This document shows positions 1-6,031 of a DNA stretch of 7,794 bases, one piece after another. Location: assembly GCA_002427845.1 (NCBI GenBank), contig DIYZ01000127.1, forward strand, positions 1-7,794, read 5' to 3'. A model generated the notes under the pieces. That model ran no database searches. It saw only the letters and a list, made by a program, of their open reading frames with translations, and was not told the origin of the DNA. Within the stretch, counting starts at the first letter, position 1, and each line of letters starts with the position of its first letter. The DNA comes from Chloracidobacterium sp. UBA6041. GTDB lineage: Bacteria > Acidobacteriota > Blastocatellia > Pyrinomonadales > Pyrinomonadaceae. The position numbers and the translations under genes are program-made.

Positions 1-1265
1 TGGTCAACGTGATCTTTCGACGAATTGAGCATCATGCCCGTGCGGATGACATTGCCGTAGAGGCCACCTTTGCCAATCAACACGCCCTGGCGCTTCGTCT
101 CTTCGAACACCCGAGCAACGGCCTGGGGCGCGGGCTCTTTGCTTTCGCGATCCTTCACCAGCTCAATGCCCTGCATAAGTCCCATGCCTCGGACGTCGCC
201 GATGACTGAGTATTTGTCCTTCAGTTCATCCAGACGCTGGCGCAGATAAGCGCCCACAACCGCCGCGTTCGTCTTCAAATCATCTTCTTCGATAACGCGA
301 ATCACTGCCAGTGCGGCGGTCATCGAAACGGGATTGCCGCCGAAGGTCGAGAAGGTCAGTCCCGGATACTTGTCGGCAACTTCCGGCGTGGCGACGGTGA
401 TGCCGATCGGCACTCCATTGCCAAGACCTTTTGCGGAGGTGATGATGTCTGGTTCCACGTCCCAGTGTTCAATGCCAAACCACTTGTCGCCGGTCCTTCC
501 CCAGGCGGTCTGCACCTCGTCGGCGATAAACAGGCCGCCGTGTTTGCGTGTGATTTCGACGGCGCGTTCAAAATAACCGGGGGGCGGAACGATGAAGCCG
601 CCTACGCCCAGGATCGGTTCTGCCATAAATGCGGCTATCTCGCCTGTCGTCGTTGTCATGATCAACTCTTCAATGTCGTTCGCACAGGCGAGACCGCACT
701 CCGGATAAGTGAGCTTGAACGGACAGCGATAACAATAAGGCGCGCGCGCATGTACAAAGCCGGCAACCTGCGGCGGCAGCGGCCGCCACGGTGCATGGCC
801 CATCGCCGAAAGCGACGTCGCGGAGCGGCCGCTGTAACTGTGACGCAGGACAACAATCTCGTGACGGCCGGTGGCGAGTTTGGCCGCATGGATGGCCGTG
901 TCGTCAGCTTCCGTACCACTGTTAGTAAAGAACGATTTCTTCAGACGGCCCGGCGTGATCTGATAAAGCTTCTCCGCGAGGTCTGATTGCGGCTTATTGG
1001 CATAAAGCGTGGAGGTGTGTTGTAGAGTCTTGACTTGCTCGATGAGAGCTTCGTTGACCCTGGGATTCGCATGGCCCACGCTAACGGTCAGCACACCGCC
1101 AAAACAGTCGAGGTACTTATTGCCCTGATCATCCCAGACGTGAAAGCCTTCGCCGCGCACGAGCGCCAGCGGCTCCTCGTAGTAGGTGGCCACGGCGGGG
1201 AAGAGAAACTCTTTGTGTTTGCGGACGGTTTCGGATTGGGATGTCTTGGTTTCAACAGTACTCAT
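1..1265 (-). CDS. Class III PLP-dependent aminotransferase, AGXT2-like (partial, C-terminus off the window)
   Basis: This enzyme probably moves an amino group from an omega- or beta-amino acid to pyruvate or glyoxylate, using cytoplasmic pyridoxal phosphate. 421 codons are visible; the family is usually about 440-450 residues, so only the tail is missing. Fold-type I landmarks are in order: NSGTEA (115-120, cofactor phosphate binding), FIADEVQTAWGRTG (246-259, with Asp249 for the pyridine nitrogen), SAKGLGNG (277-284, with Lys279 as Schiff-base lysine) and FGGNP (308-312). A Cys-rich stretch at 178-194 (C178, C181, C190, C194), followed by AEPILGVGGF, resembles the alanine-glyoxylate aminotransferase 2 branch as I remember it. 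The ATG at 1265-1263 overlaps the stop of the upstream hicA frame as ATGA. The only upstream Shine-Dalgarno-like run (AAAAGG) is rather distant. The neighbouring aldehyde dehydrogenase suggests joint amino-acid breakdown. Family assignment is firm; the substrate is inferred. Confidence 0.93.
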   Translation of the reverse strand, partial: MSTVETKTSQSETVRKHKEFLFPAVATYYEEPLALVRGEGFHVWDDQGNKYLDCFGGVLTVSVGHANPRVNEALIEQVKTLQHTSTLYANKPQSDLAEKLYQITPGRLKKSFFTNSGTEADDTAIHAAKLATGRHEIVVLRHSYSGRSATSLSAMGHAPWRPLPPQVAGFVHARAPYCYRCPFKLTYPECGLACANDIEELIMTTTTGEIAAFMAEPILGVGGFIVPPPGYFERAVEITRKHGGLFIADEVQTAWGRTGDKWFGIEHWDVEPDIITSAKGLGNGVPIGITVATPEVADKYPGLTFSTFGGNPVSMTAALAVIRVIEEDDLKTNAAVVGAYLRQRLDELKDKYSVIGDVRGMGLMQGIELVKDRESKEPAPQAVARVFEETKRQGVLIGKGGLYGNVIRTGMMLNSSKDHVD

Positions 1266-1453
1266 GACTTGTTCGTTTCACCTTTTAGTTTTCTCATAAT
1301 TGATTTGGCAAGAAATTCGTTTATCTCGGTGTGGCGCGGGACCGGTTGCGACCGTTTCGTTTTGGGATTCATGTACCAGTCATGTTTTCCTCCGTGTCAC
1401 ACTAAGACGCACCCCATATCAGTCAAGGTCTTGATGAGATCGCGCCGCTTCAT
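1262..1453 (-). pseudogene. hicA: HicA-family toxin, inactivated by an in-frame TGA
   Basis: HicA toxins are small double-stranded-RNA-binding-fold mRNA interferases that need a conserved His. This frame starts at the ATG at 1453-1451, overlapping the hicB stop by one base, and reads MKRRDLIKTLTDMGCVLV. It then meets TGA at 1399-1397 and continues in the same frame with HGGKHDWYMNP, KTKRSQPVPRHTEINEFL and a basic tail, to a TGA at 1264-1262. Without the stop it would be 63 residues, the usual HicA size. The family normally has Arg at the stopped position (LVRHGGKH-type motif), so a single CGA-to-TGA change explains it. The first piece is 18 residues and lacks the active-site His, so the toxin should be dead. 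TGA is used as a true stop at the ends of three genes in this window, which argues against recoding. A sequencing error remains possible. Confidence 0.85.
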
Positions 1454-1644
1454 TAAGCTACCGCCATTTCTTCAACCTTTCTTATGAAGGGAACTTCGCC
1501 GGATTCCAGATCAACAAGCAGATCCTTCAGGTTATCCAAGAGTTCTTCTTTTGAATACCCTTGGGTCCAATAATCTGGGTATTCATTCAAATAACCGAGA
1601 AAGAACTCGGCGTCCTGCCAGAATGTGTATTTCACATTTCTCAT
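1453..1644 (-). CDS. hicB: HicB-like antitoxin, short form
   Basis: This 63-residue protein resembles the N-terminal domain of HicB antitoxins, which bind and block HicA. Residues 4-50 show the family pattern: a beta strand with aromatic residues (VKYTFWQDAEFFLGYLNEYP), then a turn with W-T-Q-G and an amphipathic helix beginning YSKEELLDNLKDLL. Most HicB proteins carry a C-terminal helix-turn-helix or ribbon-helix-helix segment for autoregulation; none fits in the 13 remaining residues, so this form probably does not bind DNA itself. The ATG is at 1644-1642 with no good Shine-Dalgarno in front, and lies 20 bp after the aldehyde dehydrogenase stop, so it may be translated from that transcript. 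Antitoxin-first order is one of the known hicBA arrangements. Its partner hicA is broken, leaving this as an orphan. Family call is good; present function is doubtful. Confidence 0.82.
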   Translation of the reverse strand: MRNVKYTFWQDAEFFLGYLNEYPDYWTQGYSKEELLDNLKDLLVDLESGEVPFIRKVEEMAVA

Positions 1645-1664
1645 AGGAGTCGTCTCGCTCTATA

Positions 1665-3143
1665 TCAATACAAGTTTCCTTCACGTTTGCGGCCCGTGTA
1701 ATCCACGTAGACGACTTTCAGTTCAGTATAGAAATCCAGCGCCGTCGACCCCTGTTCGCGATCGCCGATCCCGGTTCCTTTGATTCCACCAAACGGAATA
1801 TGCGCCTCGCCGCCAGTCGTTGGCGAGTTAATGTGGGTCATGCCGGTTTCAATCTCGTCCACGAAACGGAAAATGCGCGCCGCGTCGTTTGTGAAGATCG
1901 CCGATGAGAGTCCGTAGTCAGTATCGTTGGCGACCTGCAGCGCTTCGTCGAAATTTTTCACGCGCAGGACCGAGAGCACGGGGCCAAATATTTCTTCGCG
2001 AGCAACGCGCATATCGGGCGTCACATGATCGAAAACAGTGGGATTTACAAAGAAGCCTTTGTCGAGGCCGTTGCCGGTTGCACGCGAGCCGCCGCAGACG
2101 AGCGTCGCGCCGTCTTCACGTCCAATGTCAATATACTTTAGGACCGTTTTAAACTGACTTTCATCCACGCTCGGCCCAATCTCCGTTTGCGGATCCATTC
2201 CGTCGCCAATACGCATCGACCCGGCGCGCTTCGCTATACGCTCAACAAACTCATCGGCGACGTCGTTAACAACCACGGCGCGGCTGGTCGCTGTGCAACG
2301 CTGGCCAGACGATCCAAAGGCGCCCTGTGCCGTGGATTCCACGGCCAGATCGAGATCGGCATCTTCGAGAATTATTACCGGATTCTTGCCACCCATTTCG
2401 CATTGAACTTTAGCGCCCCGGCGGGAAACCTCTTCGTATAAACGGATGCCCACTTCGTTCGAGCCGGTGAAGGAAACTGCTTTCACTGCCGGGTGATTGA
2501 TGATCTCATCGCCTGCTTCCGAGCCTGATCCGAGTACGAGGTTGAGAACTCCGGGAGGCACGCCGGCTTCCGCAAATATCTCGACGATTCGCACAGCCGT
2601 GGCCGGCGTAAGGGTTGCCGGCTTGAACACGACGGTGTTGCCGGCAACAAGCGCCGGTGCGATTTTCCAAACAGGAATGGCAACAGGAAAATTCCAGGGC
2701 GTCACGCAGGCAACGACGCCGAGCGGCTGCTTAATTGTGTACGCAAAATTTGAGGGCAGCTCAGATTGGATTGTTTCGCCATTCATTCGTCGCGACTCGC
2801 CCGCACAAAATTCCGCGACGTTGATCGAGCGCTGCAATTCGCCACGCGATTCCGCCACCGTCTTTCCTTCTTCGCGAGTCAGGATTTGCGCCAGCTCTTC
2901 CTTGTGTTCTTCCAGCAACCGCGCGGCCCGCGCGATAATTTTGCCGCGCGACGGAGCAGGGGTCGCACGCCAGGCGGGAAAATGTTCAGCAGCAGATTCG
3001 ACGGCAAGCTTCGCTTCGGCGCGCGTTGCCTGTTTGACGGTGCCGATTACGTCTTCGGTGTTTGCCGGATTGATGTTTGCAACGGCGCGCGACGAAGATG
3101 ATTCAATCCACTTGCCGTCGATGAAGTTACGATATGTATCCAT
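1665..3143 (-). CDS. NAD(P)-dependent aldehyde dehydrogenase, possibly semialdehyde-type
   Basis: The enzyme oxidises an aldehyde to the carboxylic acid in the cytoplasm. It is full length for the superfamily at 492 residues. Visible landmarks: PWNFP (149-153, with Asn151 of the oxyanion hole), FKPA (173-176, with Lys174 for the cofactor), SFTGS (224-228, Rossmann turn), CEMGGKNP (248-255, with general-base Glu249), GQRCTA (280-285, with nucleophile Cys283), EEIFGP (383-388) and PFGGIKGTG (450-458). The ending (DFYTELKVVYVDYTGR) and the INSPTTGGEAH segment recall the YcbD / 2-oxoglutarate-semialdehyde dehydrogenase group; this is recalled similarity, not a search. It is first in a leftward set with hicB, broken hicA and an aminotransferase, so it probably oxidises the semialdehyde made by the latter. 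The start ATG has only a weak GGA upstream, which falls in a small palindromic repeat beginning 6 bp before the ATG. Confidence 0.95.
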   Translation of the reverse strand: MDTYRNFIDGKWIESSSSRAVANINPANTEDVIGTVKQATRAEAKLAVESAAEHFPAWRATPAPSRGKIIARAARLLEEHKEELAQILTREEGKTVAESRGELQRSINVAEFCAGESRRMNGETIQSELPSNFAYTIKQPLGVVACVTPWNFPVAIPVWKIAPALVAGNTVVFKPATLTPATAVRIVEIFAEAGVPPGVLNLVLGSGSEAGDEIINHPAVKAVSFTGSNEVGIRLYEEVSRRGAKVQCEMGGKNPVIILEDADLDLAVESTAQGAFGSSGQRCTATSRAVVVNDVADEFVERIAKRAGSMRIGDGMDPQTEIGPSVDESQFKTVLKYIDIGREDGATLVCGGSRATGNGLDKGFFVNPTVFDHVTPDMRVAREEIFGPVLSVLRVKNFDEALQVANDTDYGLSSAIFTNDAARIFRFVDEIETGMTHINSPTTGGEAHIPFGGIKGTGIGDREQGSTALDFYTELKVVYVDYTGRKREGNLY

Positions 3144-3149
3144 GTATTA

Positions 3150-3175
3150 GTCCGACAAACTTCAGCTTGCCGCTC
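3150..3175. repeat. Small palindromic repeat, copy A (degenerate), next to the aldehyde dehydrogenase start
   Basis: The left half TCCGACAAACTT is followed by a degraded inverted half CAGCTTGCCGC. It matches the cleaner copy at 3773-3798 at 20 of 26 positions in the same orientation. It begins 6 bp upstream of the aldehyde dehydrogenase ATG, so in that mRNA it would form a weak hairpin containing the only Shine-Dalgarno-like bases. Confidence 0.6.
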
Positions 3176-3207
3176 AGCAGGATGATGAATCAGACTGTTT
3201 TAGAAAA

Positions 3208-3230
3208 CGACAAACCAAAGTTTGCCCGAC
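3208..3230. repeat. Small palindromic repeat, copy B, in the divergent spacer
   Basis: CGACAAAC and GTTTGCCCG flank a short centre. The element matches bases 3776-3798 of the intragenic copy at 19 of 23 positions. It lies in the 136-bp spacer between the divergent aldehyde dehydrogenase and acyl-CoA synthetase starts, so it could also be read as an operator. Its kinship with a copy inside a gene favours a dispersed repeat. Confidence 0.55.
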
Positions 3231-3279
3231 AGTTTAAGCGGATGACTCTTGCAAGACCGTAATATACCATAGGCCGAAC

Positions 3280-4878
3280 ATGACAACCGAACGTCACGAA
3301 ATCAGCGCCAATCTTTCGGTAGAGCGTCCGAGAAATCTCGCGCAATTGCTGAAACAACGCGTCGCCGCGACGCCGGAAAAGACTTTTCTTTTTTCGGAAG
3401 CGGATGGGCGACGCTTCACGTATGCGGAATTTGATCAGGCAGTGAACAGCGCCGCGCAGATGTTGCAGGCCCACGATGTGGGGCGGGGCGACGTGGTCAG
3501 TCTATTAATGCCCAACAGCGCGGAATACATCATTGCGTATTTCGCCTGTTGGAAAATTGGCGCGATCGCGGGGCCGATAAATTCTCTGCTAAAAGCGCAT
3601 GAAATTTCTTTTGTTATTTCCGATTCGGAAGCGAAGGCTCTGCTGGTCCACGGCGATTTCCGCGCGACCGTCGACGGCATTAGAAACGAGTTGCCCTTGT
3701 TACAATCCGTTATTGAGTTTGCTGATGGGGAGGCGGCCACAAGCGAGTTCAAGGATGACTCGAGCGCTGCAAGTTCGACAAACTTAAGTTTGTCGGACAT
3801 GGACCTGCCGCACATTGACCTCGGTAGCGAAGCGATCATTATTTACACTTCCGGCACTACGGGAAAACCGAAGGGATGCCTGCTAACGCACGGAAATCTG
3901 ATTGCCAACGCCAGGCAAATCAGCCAATGGCTCGGGTTTACTAAAGACGATCGGCTATTGACCATCATGCCGCTCTTCCACATGAACGCCGTTTCAGTTA
4001 CTACGATGTCGGCACTCTATGCAGGAGGTTCAACTGTAGTCAGCCCTAAATTTTCGGCGTCGCGCTTCTGGCAAATTATCTCTGAATATGAAGTCACGTC
4101 ATTCGGTTCTGTGGCGACCATGCTCTCGATGCTGCTGAGCACCTATCCCGATGGTGTTCCCGCAGGATTGAAGACCGAGCAGTTGCGCTTTGCGATGTGC
4201 GGTTCTGCCCCCGTCCCGACCGAAGTGTTGCAGCGTTTCGAAGAAGCTTTCAATTGCCTGGTCATCGAAGGATACGGGCTGTCGGAATCAACCTGTCGCT
4301 CAACTTTCAACCCGCCCGACGAACGACGCCGTCCGGGTTCTTGTGGCAAGCCAATCGGAAACGAGATGCAGGTAGTTGACGATGAAGACAGGGAAGTGGT
4401 TGATGGCACACTCGGCGAGATTGTGCTCCGCGGCGAGAACATTCTTAAGGGGTATTACAGAAACGAGGAAGCCACTGCCAACGCTTTCCGCAGCGGCTGG
4501 TTTCACACCGGAGACGTTGGTTATCGCGACGCGGAGGGATTCTTCTACATCGTCGATCGCAAGAGCGACATGATCATCCGCGGGGGCGAAAACATTTATC
4601 CGCGAGAGATTGATGAAGTGCTCTATCAACACCCGGCCGTTGCGGCTGCCGCTGCTATCGGCATCCCCGACCCACTTTACGGCGAAGACGTGGCAGCTTT
4701 CGTGGTGCTGCAAGAAGGAAGGGAAGCGACCGAAGAAGCGATCATCTCTTTTTGCCGCGAACGTCTCGCCGATTACAAATGCCCCAAGATTGTGCGCATC
4801 GTTCGAGAGATCCCCAAAGGCCCCACTGGAAAGCTGCTGAAGCGCGAGTTGGCCAACAAGTTTGCTCAGTCTGAGTGA
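3280..4878 (+). CDS. AMP-forming acyl-CoA synthetase (ANL superfamily, fatty-acid/aromatic-acid CoA ligase type)
   Basis: This 532-residue cytoplasmic enzyme activates a carboxylic acid with ATP to an acyl-adenylate and then to the CoA thioester. Domains are complete. The large N-terminal domain has the P-loop YTSGTTGKPKG (189-199), the LFHMN motif (232-236) and GYGLSES (331-337). TGD (410-412) and the hinge region DRKSDMIIRGGENIYP (426-441) lead to the small C-terminal domain with the catalytic Lys518 in GPTGKLLKR. Medium/long-chain fatty acids or aryl acids are all possible substrates. The ATG at 3280 has a short AGG 6 bp upstream. Residues 165-173 (SSTNLSLSD) are encoded by a palindromic repeat in a linker just before the P-loop. 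The gene is divergent from the aldehyde dehydrogenase set, whose acid product it might activate, though this is only inference. Confidence 0.95.
   Translation: MTTERHEISANLSVERPRNLAQLLKQRVAATPEKTFLFSEADGRRFTYAEFDQAVNSAAQMLQAHDVGRGDVVSLLMPNSAEYIIAYFACWKIGAIAGPINSLLKAHEISFVISDSEAKALLVHGDFRATVDGIRNELPLLQSVIEFADGEAATSEFKDDSSAASSTNLSLSDMDLPHIDLGSEAIIIYTSGTTGKPKGCLLTHGNLIANARQISQWLGFTKDDRLLTIMPLFHMNAVSVTTMSALYAGGSTVVSPKFSASRFWQIISEYEVTSFGSVATMLSMLLSTYPDGVPAGLKTEQLRFAMCGSAPVPTEVLQRFEEAFNCLVIEGYGLSESTCRSTFNPPDERRRPGSCGKPIGNEMQVVDDEDREVVDGTLGEIVLRGENILKGYYRNEEATANAFRSGWFHTGDVGYRDAEGFFYIVDRKSDMIIRGGENIYPREIDEVLYQHPAVAAAAAIGIPDPLYGEDVAAFVVLQEGREATEEAIISFCRERLADYKCPKIVRIVREIPKGPTGKLLKRELANKFAQSE
3773..3798. 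repeat. Small palindromic repeat, copy C, inside the acyl-CoA synthetase gene
   Basis: The centre is CTTAAG at 3783-3788. Ten base pairs each side pair perfectly (CGACAAACTT with AAGTTTGTCG), then one T/G mismatch and two more pairs follow. It is the best-preserved of three related copies in 650 bp. It is in frame, contains no stop in the frame used, and encodes SSTNLSLSD. Confidence 0.75.
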
Positions 4879-4892
4879 CCACTTAGGTGCTT

Positions 4893-4931
4893 CCTGGTCC
4901 ATCGTGCTCCCCTTTGATTGACAGGACCAGG
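4893..4931. terminator. Possible bidirectional terminator stem between convergent genes
   Basis: CCTGGTCC (4893-4900) and GGACCAGG (4924-4931) form a perfect 8-bp stem with a 23-base loop. It lies between the end of the acyl-CoA synthetase and the end of the permease, where a shared terminator would be expected. The loop is long and there is no T-run on either side, so intrinsic termination is uncertain. Nothing else stands out in 4879-5005. Confidence 0.3.
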
Positions 4932-5005
4932 GCGTTAACATAAATTCTGCGCGAGCTTAACAGATTGCTTTCTGCACACTGCCGGCTGTGGAGCCTACCC
5001 CTCTT

Positions 5006-5854
5006 TCACCGACTCACTTCAGGTATTACTGCAGGTCGATTGCTCTCATTCCGAAATCTATCAATCATCCATCCAGCAAATAGCCACAGCGCGCACGCTG
5101 AAATCATCAGTACCGAAAACCATTTGCCATACAAACCGTCCGGCGAGAATTTCTCCGTAGCCGCATGCAGCACCTCGCTGTTTGGCAGCAGACCTGCTTC
5201 TGAAAATTCGTGGAAAGAGTAAATGCCAACCTGAACCATAAACAGCAGAAGGAATATGCCGGTGACCTGGAAGAACCTTTTGACATTGATCAGGTGTCCG
5301 AACTTAGCCCAACTCCACGCGAAACCTCCGGCCGCGCAAAGCCCCAGAAGCGCTCCGCTCAACATTTCTGAACCGTGCACCTGCAAGAGCATAAGCGCCG
5401 TTTCCATTCCTTCTCTTGTGATCATCAGAAACGTGAAGAGAAACACTCCAGCGACGGCTGCTACTCGCGAACTGCGCGATGACACAGTGCCGAGACGTGT
5501 GCGCATTCTTTCCTGAATCTTCGGTCCCGTGCGCCACATGTAAATCACGAGACTCCCGACCATGACCATCGCAACCACACCCAGAATGCCTTCGCGCAGC
5601 GATTCATTTCCGAGAAAGCTACTGACAGAGGAACCAACCGCCGAGCCGAAGATTCTTTCCAGAGTGGAGTCGTTGACCCCATTTCTGAGCACATAGCCGA
5701 GGCCGGCACTCGCGGACAGCCCCACGACTATCGCGACGTAGACAGCGGATATTAGCCACTTTTGACTGGACTTGCGCAGGTAAGAAAGGATAACGGCGAC
5801 AAGCAGGAAGGATTCGAATCCCTCGCGAAAAACAATAATGAAGGAATTAAGCAT
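5006..5854 (-). CDS. FTR1-family high-affinity iron permease
   Basis: This is a polytopic inner-membrane protein of 282 residues expected to bring iron into the cell, as in yeast Ftr1 and bacterial EfeU. Two RExxE iron-ligand motifs lie in hydrophobic segments: REGFE (10-14) and REGME (147-151). The REGFE sits in the first membrane segment close to the N-terminus, as is normal for the family. About seven hydrophobic stretches are visible, near 4-24, 33-53, 88-106, 131-148, 164-183, 196-214 and 246-265. HEFSEAG (215-221) before the last segment also looks family-typical. I chose the ATG at 5854 with a GAAAG upstream. A GTG at 5923 would add 23 polar residues but falls about where transcription should begin. 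No EfeO, EfeB or multicopper oxidase gene is in the window, so the oxidising partner is unknown. Confidence 0.9.
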   Translation of the reverse strand: MLNSFIIVFREGFESFLLVAVILSYLRKSSQKWLISAVYVAIVVGLSASAGLGYVLRNGVNDSTLERIFGSAVGSSVSSFLGNESLREGILGVVAMVMVGSLVIYMWRTGPKIQERMRTRLGTVSSRSSRVAAVAGVFLFTFLMITREGMETALMLLQVHGSEMLSGALLGLCAAGGFAWSWAKFGHLINVKRFFQVTGIFLLLFMVQVGIYSFHEFSEAGLLPNSEVLHAATEKFSPDGLYGKWFSVLMISACALWLFAGWMIDRFRNESNRPAVIPEVSR

Positions 5855-5930
5855 TGAGGGTCTTTCAAGATTCAAAGCTGCGACGGTCGGAAAAGCGGTG
5901 CGAAGTCCACTGCTTTGCGACACCGCGAGG

Positions 5931-5959
5931 AGTATACCCTAATTGAAAACAGTTTTCAA
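5931..5959 (-). promoter_or_regulatory. Sigma70-type promoter of the FTR1 permease
   Basis: On the minus strand, TTGAAA (5959-5954) and TATACT (5936-5931) are separated by exactly 17 bases, and each differs from consensus by one base. Transcription would start near 5924, giving a leader of about 70 nt to the ATG at 5854. It overlaps a perfect palindrome. Confidence 0.65.
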
Positions 5960-5961
5960 TT
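5941..5961. promoter_or_regulatory. Putative operator: perfect 21-bp palindrome, Fur-box-like
   Basis: Arms AATTGAAAAC (5941-5950) and GTTTTCAATT (5952-5961) flank a single central base. The core fits the 7-1-7 layout of Fur sites (TGAAAAC-A-GTTTTCA). It covers the -35 box and most of the spacer of the permease promoter, so a bound repressor would block RNA polymerase. Iron-dependent repression by a Fur-type protein is inferred from site shape and from the gene controlled; another dimeric repressor could use it. Confidence 0.55.
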
Positions 5962-6031
5962 TCAAAAACGTTGTGGTGACAAGCAGCGATCAAAGTTGGG
6001 GCGGGGCCTCGACCCTTGCGGCCCCCGGAAG

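Noticed and set aside
465..986. Plus-strand open frame of 173 codons
   Set aside because: It is antisense to the aminotransferase and has an Arg-rich, low-information translation.
1397..1399. TGA in hicA read as selenocysteine or as a sense codon
   Set aside because: Other genes in the window end in TGA, the family has Arg here rather than Cys, and no selenocysteine insertion hairpin is evident.
2497..3150. Plus-strand open frame of 217 codons
   Set aside because: It lies opposite the aldehyde dehydrogenase, which has all catalytic motifs; the plus-strand peptide shows no recognisable domain.
3260..3268. TAATAT/TATACC as a promoter -10 for the acyl-CoA synthetase
   Set aside because: No acceptable -35 box stands at 16-18 bp, and the site is too close to the ATG for a normal leader.
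4300..4941. Minus-strand open frame of 213 codons
   Set aside because: It lies antisense to the well-supported acyl-CoA synthetase and has no recognisable motif.
5855..5923. GTG start adding 23 residues to the iron permease
   Set aside because: The extra residues are polar and not family-like, the REGFE motif should be near the N-terminus, and the promoter places the transcript start at about this codon.
6003..6025. GGGGCC / GGCCCC stem after the DUF3108 gene as a terminator
   Set aside because: The stem is only 6 bp with an 11-base loop and no T-run on the minus strand; too weak to list as a feature.
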